Origin: Methyloversatilis universalis | Lineage (GTDB): Bacteria; Pseudomonadota; Gammaproteobacteria; Methylococcales; Methylococcaceae | Direction: 5' to 3' | DNA length: 51,196 bases | NCBI GenBank assembly: GCA_020723665.1 | Contig: DYIL01000021.1 | Span: forward strand, 1 to 51,196 | Shown here: positions 23,691 through 33,474 of the stretch, piece after piece | Layout of the letters: every line of letters starts with the position of its first letter | Position numbering within the stretch: position 1 is the stretch's first letter | Position numbers and translations under genes: made by a program | The notes under the pieces: model-generated | Told to the model about the DNA's origin: nothing | What the model saw: the letters and a program-made list of their open reading frames with translations, nothing else | The model's database searches: none

Positions 23691-26018
23691 TCAACTTTCG
23701 GCGTTTCGGCGTCCTTGGCTGACTGCTGCGGTAACCACTTGGTAAGCCTCCTTGATCACCTTCTGCTTTTGCAGTTCGGCGTTCAATTCGGCGTCGATGT
23801 CTGTGGTGAGCTGTTTCATGATCGTTTTGGCGATTTCGTCCTTGACGGAGTCGAAATAGGCTAGCAAGTCCTGCTCCAATTCCTCGAAGTAGTTCTTAAT
23901 GCCGCGACGGGCGAATTTGTTGATCTGGCGTTGCTGCTTGCGGGTGTAATCGAGCAAGCCGGCTTTGTAGCACTCGAGAGCCCGATCGATTTCGTCGGAT
24001 TGACCGGCGGCTGTTACACGTGACATCGGTGGAGTGTCGGTGAGCGCACGGTAAATGCCGGTCAGTTTGTCCATTCCCAATGCCAGCAACTGCTTGACGC
24101 CGGCGTCCGGTCCAAGGAGACGCTTGCTCTTCGCGATTTCCAGGGCGCGGTCAGCATTTTTCTCAACCAACTCCATGATGTCGTCCTCTTTTTGGGCGGA
24201 TTCGTCAGCCTCCTTGGCCATGATGCTACGCCCGAGTTCGTCGATGACGCCGCCGTATTCGAAAAGGAAGACGTCGCACATGCCCTTCAGCCGGTTGACC
24301 ATATCACGCCCGCTCAAGCGATCGTTTAGCACAGAAAGCACTTCCTCGGGTAGTGCCTCGTTGGACGAAATGCCGTCCAGCAAGCGCAAGAGATAACGGC
24401 GGACGATCTGTTCTTCCAGGAGTTGCTGCAATTGGCTGCGGAAAGTGCGTTGAATGTGAAGGTTTTCTTCGATCTTGTGCGGCAGCCTGCTGATCACGCT
24501 GTGCAGGTCCAGTCCTTTGAGCAACTCGTTCTTCAGCGCTTTTCGGTCCAAGGTGTCGATGGCGTGGACAATCTGCTCGCCCAAACGCTCACGGTCTTCG
24601 TCGCTCCAGAATACGAATTCCGGCAGTACCTCGGTACGCAGTACCTTGATGTGCTCTTCCACCGTGGTGCGAAGGTGCCGCAATACTTCGTCCTGACGGC
24701 GCGACAATTCGCCTGCGATAAAGGTGCTTTTCATACTGTCGTCGCTCTTGTTTTTGTAGTTCTGGTACAGAGGTTCCAATCGCTCGCGCAGCCTTTTCGC
24801 CAAATCGACATATTCGCTGCGCGCCTCGTCAAGAAACTCGGCCTTGGCCGTGTGAGCCAAGTAGTCGAACAGGCTGCTGCGGAACGTGGCGAAATTCTTG
24901 GCTTCGTCCAGCGATTTGATGAAACCCTCCGCCTCGCTTTTATCGGGTATTCTGCCGATCGCTTTCTGTAGCGCATCCACATGCTCGCGGATGCTGCCGC
25001 TCTTTTCCAGCCGGCCTTCCTGGATCAGTTTCAGCAGCAGGTAATTGAGGGCCGATACCCGGAACACGCGGTCCTTGGCGATGTGAAACCCATAGTGGTC
25101 GATTTTCTGCGCGAAGTTTGCCATTTCTTCCTTTTTCTGCTGGCTGCTCAGCACGTCCCACTGGTTGATCGCCCAAAAGGCGCGCTGCAACACTCGTTTG
25201 CGATGGCTGTGGATCTCTGCCAGCAACTCGATTTCTTCGCCTTCCAGCAGGTGAAACACCTTCATGGCGATGACGAATGCCTTGGCGTCGTTTTCGACGT
25301 ACGACTTGGTCACCTTTCGATGGCGCGGATTGACGACCCCAAGTCCAGGCAAGTCGACAAGAACCACGTTTTCGGGGATGTTGACGTCGGTGAGGAAAAT
25401 CTCCGCCTGGTCGACGAACAGCACGTCTTTATAATCTTCGGTGACGTAGCTCGGCAATTCCGCCAGCGCGATTTCTTTCACCGCGCCGCTGAGTTTGTTC
25501 CAGCCTTCGATCAGGGTTTTCAGCTCATCGAAGAATTTTTGCTTGTTGAAGGAGCCGAATTGGTTCTTGTACTGTTCGATGTCTTTTGCCAACGAGCTCA
25601 GCAACTCGCCCTTGCTCAGCTTGTGATAATTATCGCTGCTCTTGCGCAACTCCTTGGACAGCTCTTCCAGATACAGTTGTTTCAACTCCTCTCGAGCGCT
25701 TTCGCTTAAATAGTGGATGACCGCCCGGTTGGCACGGCCTTTTCGAATCAGTGTGGGAATGGCGGTGAAAGACTTGGTCGCCTGGGGCAGAATATCGTCG
25801 CCCAACACGGCATTGATAATGGTGCTCTTGCCGGCCGAGAATGCACCCAAAAACGCCACCGGGAATTCCGGCGACTTGAGCCGTTCCAACCAGGTGCGCT
25901 TGCGGTTGACGAAGTATGTGAAATCGTCGGTGACGCCGAGATAAGGCGTGGCGGCGTCGTAGGCTTCGAACAGGCGCGTGAATGCTTTGACGTAATTGCT
26001 GTAATCCGACTCTTTCAT
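23691..26018 (-). CDS. Dynamin-family large GTPase
   Basis: A 775-residue bacterial dynamin-like protein. The GTPase domain is complete: P-loop GAFSAGKST (58-66), a Thr-rich G2 around residue 90, G3 DLPG (222-225) and G4 NQWD (285-288). The rest is long, helical and charged (about 380-775), with a short hydrophobic patch around 635-655 (MGMDKLTGIY region) that could touch membranes. Bacterial members remodel or protect membranes; the specific function is unknown. It is a single gene, whereas many bacterial dynamins come in pairs. It is convergent with prk, and methanotrophs carry extensive intracytoplasmic membranes, so a role there is conceivable but only inferred. Confidence 0.9.
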   Translation of the reverse strand: MKESDYSNYVKAFTRLFEAYDAATPYLGVTDDFTYFVNRKRTWLERLKSPEFPVAFLGAFSAGKSTIINAVLGDDILPQATKSFTAIPTLIRKGRANRAVIHYLSESAREELKQLYLEELSKELRKSSDNYHKLSKGELLSSLAKDIEQYKNQFGSFNKQKFFDELKTLIEGWNKLSGAVKEIALAELPSYVTEDYKDVLFVDQAEIFLTDVNIPENVVLVDLPGLGVVNPRHRKVTKSYVENDAKAFVIAMKVFHLLEGEEIELLAEIHSHRKRVLQRAFWAINQWDVLSSQQKKEEMANFAQKIDHYGFHIAKDRVFRVSALNYLLLKLIQEGRLEKSGSIREHVDALQKAIGRIPDKSEAEGFIKSLDEAKNFATFRSSLFDYLAHTAKAEFLDEARSEYVDLAKRLRERLEPLYQNYKNKSDDSMKSTFIAGELSRRQDEVLRHLRTTVEEHIKVLRTEVLPEFVFWSDEDRERLGEQIVHAIDTLDRKALKNELLKGLDLHSVISRLPHKIEENLHIQRTFRSQLQQLLEEQIVRRYLLRLLDGISSNEALPEEVLSVLNDRLSGRDMVNRLKGMCDVFLFEYGGVIDELGRSIMAKEADESAQKEDDIMELVEKNADRALEIAKSKRLLGPDAGVKQLLALGMDKLTGIYRALTDTPPMSRVTAAGQSDEIDRALECYKAGLLDYTRKQQRQINKFARRGIKNYFEELEQDLLAYFDSVKDEIAKTIMKQLTTDIDAELNAELQKQKVIKEAYQVVTAAVSQGRRNAES

Positions 26019-26500
26019 CCGTACGTTTCCTGGTTATTTTTCGGGGGCGGTAGTGTTCCGGGTTTTGGCTGCTGGCGTTGCGGTAGTTCGAGCCGTAAGA
26101 CCACGGTCAAACAGCGGAATATATTACCATTTATGTTACGCGCGCCTCAGCCGGCGTAATTGATCGGGAATCCGGTGTAACACGGGATTTCGGCGAGCGC
26201 GCGGCGGCTAGGGTTAACGCGCCCGGCTCGGGCGGAAGCGTCGCTGTACATGGTGATGACCTCGAAAAACCGCCTTCCCGGCGGCTTTTCTCTTCGCCTC
26301 GCCCAAACGCGGTTTGGGCGAGGCTTACGTTTTCAACCCCCTTGCGTGGACGAAAACGACGGGGCATCCCTGCCCCTTAGAGCACCTCGAAGTTTTTCGA
26401 GGTGCTCTGGTGAAGGTGAAGGCCCTGTTGACGTAGGATTGTTTGGATAAACGGACGGGCGCTTCGGTCGAAGAAGGGCTCAGATTGAGAGAACGATCAG
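26019..26500. other. Intergenic region with repeat copy C
   Basis: A 482-bp divergent gap between the dynamin-like gene and the protease gene. It contains the third hairpin repeat (26258-26407). No gene is supported in the remainder. Confidence 0.55.
26258..26407 (+). repeat. Hairpin-rich dispersed repeat, copy C (complete)
   Basis: A 150-bp copy in the same orientation as copy A: AAAACCGCC / GGCGGCTTTT, then CGCCCAAAC / GTTTGGGCG, GTTTTCA...GAAAAC, GGGGCA / TGCCCC and the terminal perfect 12-bp stem GAGCACCTCGAA / TTCGAGGTGCTC (26380-26407). It is nearly the reverse complement of copy B, module by module. Confidence 0.85.
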
Positions 26501-27205
26501 ATGAGGAATATCACGGTACGAACTCGGCTATACGGATTTATCCTGGGTCTGTTCTTGATGGGCACGATGCCGACACGGGCCGAGCCCGAAGCGCTTCGCG
26601 CACGCTTGGAGTCGCTAGCGGCCGAACACGGATTCGTCGTCGAGGGGCTGGACCGCCTGGGATCCGAATTGGCATCGGTCTCGACGGGGGACCTGCCGAC
26701 CCAACTGAAGGGGCTTCTCGAAGATTACAACTATATCCTTATGAGTGACCCGGCCGGAGCGGTCGAACGGCTGGTGATTACCAGTGCTAAGACGCCGGCA
26801 CGAGCCCGTTCGATCAATGCGACGATCAAGACGACTCGGCTCGGTCCTCATCATCAGGTCGATACCGTACTGGTGGGGCCGAACGGCGTGGCGTTTCCGG
26901 TTACGCTGATTGTCGATACCGGCGCCTCTACCGTTGCGTTGCCGGAATCGATGGCGGGCGAACTGGGTTTCGCCTCGGAATCGCTCCAGCCGGGCGTCAG
27001 CCATACAGCGAACGACATTGTGCCCATCAAAGTGGGTATCCTAGAATCCGTTCGGGTAGGACCGGTCTCGGCCACCGCCGTGCCGGTCGCATTTTTTCCG
27101 GACGGACGTCTACGCGGTGCGAAGCTGTTGGGGATGAGCTTTCTGAGTCGGTTCCGCTTGACCTTGGACGAAGCGGAGAACGAACTCATTCTGCTGGCGA
27201 AATAA
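26501..27205 (+). CDS. Secreted retropepsin-like aspartic protease
   Basis: A 234-residue protein with an N-terminal signal peptide (to about residue 26, ending TRA), a small N-terminal domain resembling the secretin/TonB short N-terminal fold (about 30-90), and a retropepsin-like domain with the active-site motif DTGAS at 139-143 and a later LLGMSFLSRF (the hydrophobic-Gly flap partner). Such clan AA proteins act as dimers, each giving one Asp. The target is unknown; it is probably periplasmic. It is followed by gnd after 151 bp, with no obvious functional link. Confidence 0.85.
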   Translation: MRNITVRTRLYGFILGLFLMGTMPTRAEPEALRARLESLAAEHGFVVEGLDRLGSELASVSTGDLPTQLKGLLEDYNYILMSDPAGAVERLVITSAKTPARARSINATIKTTRLGPHHQVDTVLVGPNGVAFPVTLIVDTGASTVALPESMAGELGFASESLQPGVSHTANDIVPIKVGILESVRVGPVSATAVPVAFFPDGRLRGAKLLGMSFLSRFRLTLDEAENELILLAK

Positions 27206-27356
27206 GCGCGCACTCGAAATGTTCGAACGCCGTCCAAGGCTTTCTGCCGTCTGGCGTAAAGGAGGCAGGTATCATCGCTCCTCTTGAACGGAGGCTGGCG
27301 TGATCAATTTCTGCGGACGTTTCGCTCATCATCCAACTTATACAAGGAGCTGCATT

Positions 27357-28868
27357 ATGAATGCTAACAGCGCGGATATCGGCCTGATCGGATTGGCGGT
27401 GATGGGGCAAAACCTGGCGCTGAACATCGCCGATCACGGCTACACCATCGCGGTCTATAACCGAAGTAGCGAGAAAACGGTCGAGTTCATGGCGCGTTGC
27501 CGGGAGAAGGAACCGTCCGGCGAACGCGTTTTGGGCTTTACCGACCTTAAAGAATTCGCTGAGGCCATTCGGCGCCCGCGCAAGATCATCTTGCTGGTGA
27601 AGGCGGGGGCGCCGACCGACCGCACCATCGAAAGCCTGCTGCCTCACCTCGAGCCGGGCGACATCATTGTCGACGGCGGTAACGCGCATTGGATGGACAC
27701 CATCCGCCGAGACCAGGAATTGACCGACCGAGGGTTTCGCTTCATCGGTTCCGGCGTCTCCGGCGGCGAAGTGGGCGCGCGTTTCGGGCCTTCCCTGATG
27801 CCGGGCGGCAGTACGAGCGCCTGGGCCGAGATCGAGCCCATATGGCGCGCCATCGCCGCCAAGGTCGATCCGCAAAGCGGCGTGCCTTTGGAAGGCGCCG
27901 CGCCCGGAAAGCCGGTGGAAGGCGGCGCACCCTGCACGGCTTATATCGGGCCGAATGGCGCGGGGCACTATGTCAAGATGGTGCACAACGGCATCGAGTA
28001 CATCGACATGCAGTTGATCTGTGAAGCCTATTGGTTGATGAAGCATCTGCTCGGGCTGGATGCAGGCGCCATCGGCGCGATTTTCCGCGAATGGAACAGC
28101 GGTGAGTTGTCCAGCTACCTCATCGAGATCACTGGGGACATTTTGGGACAGAAAGATCCGGCGGGCTCGGGCTATCTGGTCGACAAAGTGTTGGATGCCG
28201 CCGGACAGAAAGGCACGGGGATGTGGACCGCCACCAGCGCACTGGAACTGGGCGCCCCGGCGAATTCGATCGCCGAAGCCGTGTTTGCCCGGACTCTATC
28301 GGCGCTGAAGGAAGAGCGGGTCGAAGCCAGCCGGGTGCTGAAGGGGCCAGAGATCCGGCCCGCGTCCGACGCCGCCGATACCGTCGAGGCCATCCGGCGC
28401 GCTCTGTATTGTTCCAAGATTTGCGCTTATGCCCAAGGCTTTCAGCTGATGTCGGAGGCGCAAAAAGCCTACGGTTGGACACTCGATTTCGGAACCATCG
28501 CGCAGATTTGGCGGGGCGGCTGTATCATCCGCGCACGTTTCCTGCAAAAAATCACCGATGCTTACGCTCGCGATCCGGGTTTGAAGAACCTGATGCTCGA
28601 TCCTTATTTCAGGGACGTCCTGCACGAAGGGCAGGGGCGGTGGCGGCAGACGGTCGCCAGCGCGATACAGAACGGCATACCCGTTCCCGCCTTCAGCTCC
28701 GCGCTGGCTTATTTCGACGGTTACCGCAGCGCCCAGCTTCCCGCCAACCTGTTGCAGGCGCAGCGGGATTATTTCGGGGCCCATACCTACGAGCGGACCG
28801 ATCGACCGCGCGGCAAGTTCTTCCATCTCGACTGGCCTACGCCCGAGCGCCCGGAGAAGGCGGTCTGA
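27357..28868 (+). CDS. gnd: 6-phosphogluconate dehydrogenase, decarboxylating
   Basis: A 503-residue NADP-type enzyme oxidising 6-phosphogluconate to ribulose 5-phosphate and CO2, feeding the RuMP acceptor pool or driving cyclic formaldehyde oxidation. Features: Rossmann [19 protein letters not shown]-type [28 protein letters not shown], and catalytic KMVHNGIEY. An insert around [15 protein letters not shown] is normal for this long class. The ATG at 27357 is used, preceded by AAGGAG. This intact copy contrasts with a deleted, different-class gnd at 33475-33971. Confidence 0.96.
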   Translation: MNANSADIGLIGLAVMGQNLALNIADHGYTIAVYNRSSEKTVEFMARCREKEPSGERVLGFTDLKEFAEAIRRPRKIILLVKAGAPTDRTIESLLPHLEPGDIIVDGGNAHWMDTIRRDQELTDRGFRFIGSGVSGGEVGARFGPSLMPGGSTSAWAEIEPIWRAIAAKVDPQSGVPLEGAAPGKPVEGGAPCTAYIGPNGAGHYVKMVHNGIEYIDMQLICEAYWLMKHLLGLDAGAIGAIFREWNSGELSSYLIEITGDILGQKDPAGSGYLVDKVLDAAGQKGTGMWTATSALELGAPANSIAEAVFARTLSALKEERVEASRVLKGPEIRPASDAADTVEAIRRALYCSKICAYAQGFQLMSEAQKAYGWTLDFGTIAQIWRGGCIIRARFLQKITDAYARDPGLKNLMLDPYFRDVLHEGQGRWRQTVASAIQNGIPVPAFSSALAYFDGYRSAQLPANLLQAQRDYFGAHTYERTDRPRGKFFHLDWPTPERPEKAV

Positions 28869-28968
28869 GCGAGCCATGACCGGCTGCCCCGGCAGGATCG
28901 AGCGCCGGAGCGGCCGATACGAACGCGCCGGGTGGTTCGAATGAAAAAAGCGAAACGGCGTTCGGAAT

Positions 28969-30390
28969 CTACAGCGTCTTCAAGTATTCGAGCACGGCCT
29001 TGCGTTCTTCTGGGCTCAAGCTGTCGCCGAAAGCATGGCCGGCATTGGAGTAGGCGGGCAAGGTCGTATCGTAGATTTTTTTTCGCTCGCGTGAATCTTT
29101 GACGCCCTCTTTCCCCTCTGTGAGCTCGGTGTACCGCCATCCCAGGGCGACAGGATCGTAATCGGCCGCGGAGGACCCGTAGGACCGTGTCCAATACTTC
29201 GGCCGTTTCGAGCTGTCGAGCAGGGCTTCTATGGTCGGAACCGATCCGTTGTGGAGATAGGGGGCGGTTATCCAGATTCCGTCCAGAGGCGGGGCGATAT
29301 ATCCCATTGCCGGAGCCGCGCGAGCCGTTTCACCATAATAGGAACGATTGAACCAGCGAATGAAGCGGTTGGAGGTGCCGCCCGCGGCGTTTTGCGCCAT
29401 TACGGGATCGGTGCCGATCTCGTCGAGTCCGAGCACCAGATTGGGATAACTCGGCTGTTCGCCATAGGTGCCGTGGCAGCCGGAGCAGGTCCGCTCGAAT
29501 ACGACGCGCCCCCGTTCGGCGAGAGGGGCGTCGATGCCGAATGGCCACGGCGGCGGTTTGATCGATGCGAAGTAAGCCAGAATATCGGGTGCATAGGTAT
29601 CGATATTCCGCACGGTATCGAGGTCATCCGCACAAAAAATGGCACCTACCATCATGGCTCGCGCGAGATCGCCGCGGCCCTCGGTGTTGTAGTACGCGGC
29701 GTTCTTTTTTGCCATGCGCCACCAGGGCGGAACGCTGACCGGCGCGACCGTTTTCGGTGGCGGGTCGATCAAGGGATCCTGCGACCAGGCCAAGGTTGCG
29801 GAATCTCGGTGGGCCATGAGGGCGAGGGTCATATTGATGGCTGGATTGGAGCCGACCGTGTCGGTGATCCTATAAGGGGTCATGGCGCGTACGCGATCGG
29901 CCCAACGTCGCCATTCCGCGGCTTCGGCCTCGTCGTCCACGTAGGCGCCGATGCTCTCCACCGCAGCCGTACGATCTTCCGTGTAATCGAGGTTTTCGTT
30001 GCCGAGCCCGATGACCAGTTTTCCGTCAAAAAAACCGGCATGACAGTGCAGGCAATTGTTGACCACGAGTTCCACGCCTTCCGGCGTCGTATAAGCCGTG
30101 AGGTTATACGGTAATTCCGCATTGCGGCCGGGTCTCCCGGAAATGAGCATTTCGGGTTCGGGCGGCGGGGCCGTCTGTTTGTAAGCCGAATAGGGCATAC
30201 CACAGGTGATGTAAGGTGCGTTGAGCAATGCCTCGTAGCCTTTGTCCGGGTCGCCCCGCCGTTGCGGAACGTGTGGTACGGGGCCGATAGGCGAATAGGC
30301 GACTGCATCGTTCTGTTCGTGGGAGTCGCAGGCCGCCAGCATGAAGGCAAGAATGGCGGTGAAGACAAGGACTAAGATGGCGTGGGGCAT
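28969..30390 (-). CDS. Di-haem c-type cytochrome lipoprotein (peroxidase/RoxA-like superfamily)
   Basis: A 473-residue exported protein. The signal ends in a lipobox LAAC with Cys21, so it is probably a lipoprotein. Two haem-binding motifs are seen: CLHCH at 113-117 and CSGCH at 302-306. The C-terminal segment PPLDGIWITAPYLHNGSVPT is characteristic of the di-haem cytochrome peroxidase/MauG/RoxA superfamily. Activity (peroxidase, oxygenase or electron carrier) cannot be decided from sequence. A CrtC-like gene lies 59 bp upstream on the same strand, so the two probably form an operon. Confidence 0.85.
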   Translation of the reverse strand: MPHAILVLVFTAILAFMLAACDSHEQNDAVAYSPIGPVPHVPQRRGDPDKGYEALLNAPYITCGMPYSAYKQTAPPPEPEMLISGRPGRNAELPYNLTAYTTPEGVELVVNNCLHCHAGFFDGKLVIGLGNENLDYTEDRTAAVESIGAYVDDEAEAAEWRRWADRVRAMTPYRITDTVGSNPAINMTLALMAHRDSATLAWSQDPLIDPPPKTVAPVSVPPWWRMAKKNAAYYNTEGRGDLARAMMVGAIFCADDLDTVRNIDTYAPDILAYFASIKPPPWPFGIDAPLAERGRVVFERTCSGCHGTYGEQPSYPNLVLGLDEIGTDPVMAQNAAGGTSNRFIRWFNRSYYGETARAAPAMGYIAPPLDGIWITAPYLHNGSVPTIEALLDSSKRPKYWTRSYGSSAADYDPVALGWRYTELTEGKEGVKDSRERKKIYDTTLPAYSNAGHAFGDSLSPEERKAVLEYLKTL

Positions 30391-30449
30391 GTTCGACTCA
30401 CAAGCAGGTTTTTTCCGACTGGATGATTCTTAATTCCCGGAAACAGCTG

Positions 30450-31610
30450 TCAATAGCCGGCCAATTCCACGAAACCTTGCCCTGTAAGGCGTTCTCCGCG
30501 AGGACCGGCCCCAACTACCGATACGGAGCCCGCCCAAGTGCGGATCGACCGGTCGGTTTCCTGATTTTCGACTAAGGGCGAGAGGCGCAATTCGGTTTCG
30601 AGAGCCGGAAACTTCATGATCCAGGCTACCGGATAACGGGTTCCGGAGGGGTTCGACCAGAAAGCATCGGGTTCGAGCTTGACCTCGTTTTCGGAAATCG
30701 GCAAAGCCCGGCCGTCGGCTTGGATCAAGAGCCCGCTCGAAACCGGCGGAGCGCTGCCGTCCTTGCGTCTCAGTTGAAAAATCAGAATCTCGCGTCGGTC
30801 ATCGAGTTGGATCTGATACCGATTCAAAGCGATCTGTCCGCCGGGCGGGGCCATCTTCCCCCAACTGCGGTTGAGCCATGCGTCGCCGCTTACGCTTCGA
30901 TCGTGTTCGCCATGCCGTACTGTGCCGGAAATCGCCAGGCGGCTCAGAATATACCCGCGAAGACGTCCGCCGGCGGCCGCCGGAAGGTCTCGTGCGGCCG
31001 GAATCACGGGGGGCTTCCGGGCATTCATCCGGAGGTCGAGCCGCGTCCCCGCGGCCTCGACTCGGAGAGTGAACGAGAACGTTTTTTCCTGCGCTACCTG
31101 TATTGTCCAGCCATCCAGCCAGATCCGGGGAGAGGCCGCATCGTATCCGCTCATGCCAAGCGCGGTCCTCGCGAAACGTTCGGATGCCCGATAATAGTCT
31201 TTGCCCGCGTCGAGGAACGCAAGCAGGCCCCGGTAGACGTCACGGCTTGCCCAGGCCGATGGCCTTTCAGGCTCTTGGGGTTGCAAAGCGAGCCGCGTAA
31301 CGCTCAGTAGGAAGCCGTAATGGTGACCTTCGGCGGTGTGCATCTGGCCGGCGAATTCCCAGATTTCGGTGGGGGCTTCCGGGTGAACTCCGTGATCGAA
31401 AGGAAACGACAAGGATCGGTCGGAACGATCTCCGGGGAATTTATCCGCGATCGTTTTGAGCGTTTTCGAAAACGACGCAAAAGGCGCGGTTGCGCCGGGT
31501 GAAACGCGCTCCGCCGATCGCCGCTGCGTCGATGACGGCGGTAGCGACAGACCGACAGCGAGTAGAACCACGGCGATCCGAACGACCATAGCGTCGCGGC
31601 TAATTGCCAT
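30450..31610 (-). CDS. CrtC/AttH-like exported protein
   Basis: A 386-residue protein resembling the CrtC/AttH lipocalin-like family (carotenoid 1,2-hydratase and relatives). Supporting segments are FPFDHGVHPEAPTEIWEFAG, which matches the family's FPxDHGxHPxxxTEWWY block with changes, a GDAWLNRSWG block and a C-terminal GQGFVELAGY. The N-terminus (VVRIAVVLLAVGLSLPP) looks like a signal peptide or anchor. It is followed by a di-haem cytochrome gene. A carotenoid substrate is not certain; lipocalin-like members also act on other lipids. Confidence 0.75.
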   Translation of the reverse strand: MAISRDAMVVRIAVVLLAVGLSLPPSSTQRRSAERVSPGATAPFASFSKTLKTIADKFPGDRSDRSLSFPFDHGVHPEAPTEIWEFAGQMHTAEGHHYGFLLSVTRLALQPQEPERPSAWASRDVYRGLLAFLDAGKDYYRASERFARTALGMSGYDAASPRIWLDGWTIQVAQEKTFSFTLRVEAAGTRLDLRMNARKPPVIPAARDLPAAAGGRLRGYILSRLAISGTVRHGEHDRSVSGDAWLNRSWGKMAPPGGQIALNRYQIQLDDRREILIFQLRRKDGSAPPVSSGLLIQADGRALPISENEVKLEPDAFWSNPSGTRYPVAWIMKFPALETELRLSPLVENQETDRSIRTWAGSVSVVGAGPRGERLTGQGFVELAGY

Positions 31611-31798
31611 ACACTATCCCCGGTTGTTTCAACCTGTCCGTTGACGCGGCCCAGGAGTAGGAGAACGGGCTGATCCGGCGCGGCGGAAAAACCGTGTGAA
31701 CCGAGGCCCAAGCGCCTACAGTCCTTGGCGCGGCCCAAAAGACCGCGCCAGTGTTTAAGGGTCTGATCAATAGCATTCAACCAAATATCACCGCCAGC

Positions 31799-33157
31799 AT
31801 GCCAATCAAACTCTTCAGCTCCGTCAAAAGGGAGCGCCGAAAAATCGATTCTCTCCACCGGATCCGTGATTTGGCGGAGTTAGTGTACACCTGGGCCAAG
31901 GCCCTGGTCGGGGCCGTTCGCAGCGAAGGTTTGGATTATCGCGCCACGAGCCTCGCCTACACCACGCTCTTGGCTATCGTACCGGGGCTGGCCCTTTCCT
32001 TTTCACTGCTGAAGGCCTTCGGCGTCAATAATCAGTTGGAACCATTTCTGCTGCAAATGCTGGCTCCGCTGGGCGACAAGGCCAACGAGCTGACGAAAGC
32101 CATAATCGGTTTCGTGACCAAAGTCAACGTGGGTGTGCTCGGCTTCGTCGGCTTGATGGTGCTCGTCTACACGATCATCTCCATGCTGGAAAAGATAGAA
32201 ACGGCGTTCAATCATATCTGGCGGGTCAGCCAAGCCCGCAGTTTGGCGCGGCGGGCGAGCGACTACCTCAGCGTCGTTCTGCTCGGTCCGGTGCTCATTT
32301 TTTCCGCCATCGGTCTCACCGCATCGATGCCGCGTGCTAGCGCGATCCGGCGGCTGATTGCCCAGGAGCCGTTCGGCACTCTGTTCTATCTCGGCGGCAA
32401 GCTGCTTCCCTATTTGATGATCATCGTCGCGTTTGCGTTCGTGTACATCTACATCCCGAACACGCGGGTACCCTGGCGGGCCGCGTTGTTCGGCGGCGCT
32501 GTGGGTGGCGTGACGTGGAAACTGGCCGGTCTGCTGTTCGCCAAGTTCGTGGTCGGATCGACCAGTTACCACGCCATCTATTCGAGCCTGGTCATCGTCA
32601 TCTTGTTCATGATTTGGCTGGATCTGAGCTGGCTGATTCTCTTGCTGGGAGGGCAAGCCGCCTTTTATTTCCAGCATCCGCATTATGTACTAGGGAAAAG
32701 CCGGTTCCTTCCGCTCAGCCATCGTTTGAAGGAGAGAATCGGGCTGGCGGTGATGTACCTGATCGGTGAACGTTTCGTTCATGCGCAAAAGCCCTGGACC
32801 ATCGACGAGTTGGCGGAGCGTTTGTCGCTGCCGTGGGAAACGGTGAAAGACGGGTTGGCCATGCTGCAGGCCGGCGGATTGGTCGTGGAGACGGGGAAGG
32901 GCGACGAGAGCTTCATTCCGGCCCGGGATATCGCCGGAATAACCGTCTGGGACATTGTGACGGCCATGCGCACGGCTCGCGAAGATGCCGCGCTTTCGTC
33001 CCATACCGCTTGCGTCCTGCCGGAATTGGCCGAAATCGCGGAGGCGTTGGAAAACGCCGCCGCGACGACCGGTTTGGCCCGCCGTTCGCTACGGGATATC
33101 ATCCTGACCCAATCGTCGCCGACGCCGGGAGATTCAGCTGAGCCTCGCTCTTCGTGA
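31799..33157 (+). CDS. YihY/BrkB (UPF0761) family inner-membrane protein
   Basis: A 452-residue protein with about six membrane helices in residues 20-300, including SLAYTTLLAIVPGLALSF, a signature of the YihY/BrkB family, and later FVYIYIPNTRVPWRAALFGG and YSSLVIVILFMIWLDLSWLI. A cytoplasmic C-terminal extension (about 320-450) contains WTIDELAERLSLPWETVKDG, a winged-helix-like segment seen in some proteobacterial members. Despite the old name (RNase BN), the family is not a nuclease; its role is unknown. The ATG at 31799 is used; a GTG at 31751 is also in frame. Confidence 0.88.
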   Translation: MPIKLFSSVKRERRKIDSLHRIRDLAELVYTWAKALVGAVRSEGLDYRATSLAYTTLLAIVPGLALSFSLLKAFGVNNQLEPFLLQMLAPLGDKANELTKAIIGFVTKVNVGVLGFVGLMVLVYTIISMLEKIETAFNHIWRVSQARSLARRASDYLSVVLLGPVLIFSAIGLTASMPRASAIRRLIAQEPFGTLFYLGGKLLPYLMIIVAFAFVYIYIPNTRVPWRAALFGGAVGGVTWKLAGLLFAKFVVGSTSYHAIYSSLVIVILFMIWLDLSWLILLLGGQAAFYFQHPHYVLGKSRFLPLSHRLKERIGLAVMYLIGERFVHAQKPWTIDELAERLSLPWETVKDGLAMLQAGGLVVETGKGDESFIPARDIAGITVWDIVTAMRTAREDAALSSHTACVLPELAEIAEALENAAATTGLARRSLRDIILTQSSPTPGDSAEPRSS

Positions 33158-33474
33158 TTCTGTGGCGTAGAGCCTTTTCTGGCTCGACGTAACGCGCGCA
33201 CTACCGCATTACTGGGCAGAAAGCTTTACGGATTTTCTTGGCGGGCTCTCGCTGCACGTTCGAGCCTCATTTCCCGCCTTCCTGCGAGGAGGCGAGATGC
33301 CGTTGCGGCGTTCCACCCGCGGACCGCTGGGAGAAGACCGGAGCGGATACGACGTTGAGTCGCCTAGCGGTTCGCTAAGGAGCTGGAAATGCTCTTATCG
33401 ACCCTTTACCGAAATCACCGTTTTGTTGACGCGAAGTGGCTCGGTCGACCTGCCAAGTCGCACAATCGTTCGCA
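33158..33474. other. Intergenic region after yihY
   Basis: About 317 bp without a supported gene. A weak GAGCC/GGCTC stem follows the yihY stop at about 33170. The minus-strand gnd remnant ends where this region ends. Confidence 0.45.

Noticed and set aside
29251-30114. 287-codon plus-strand frame
   Set aside because: Antisense to the di-haem cytochrome gene, whose haem motifs and lipobox are unmistakable.
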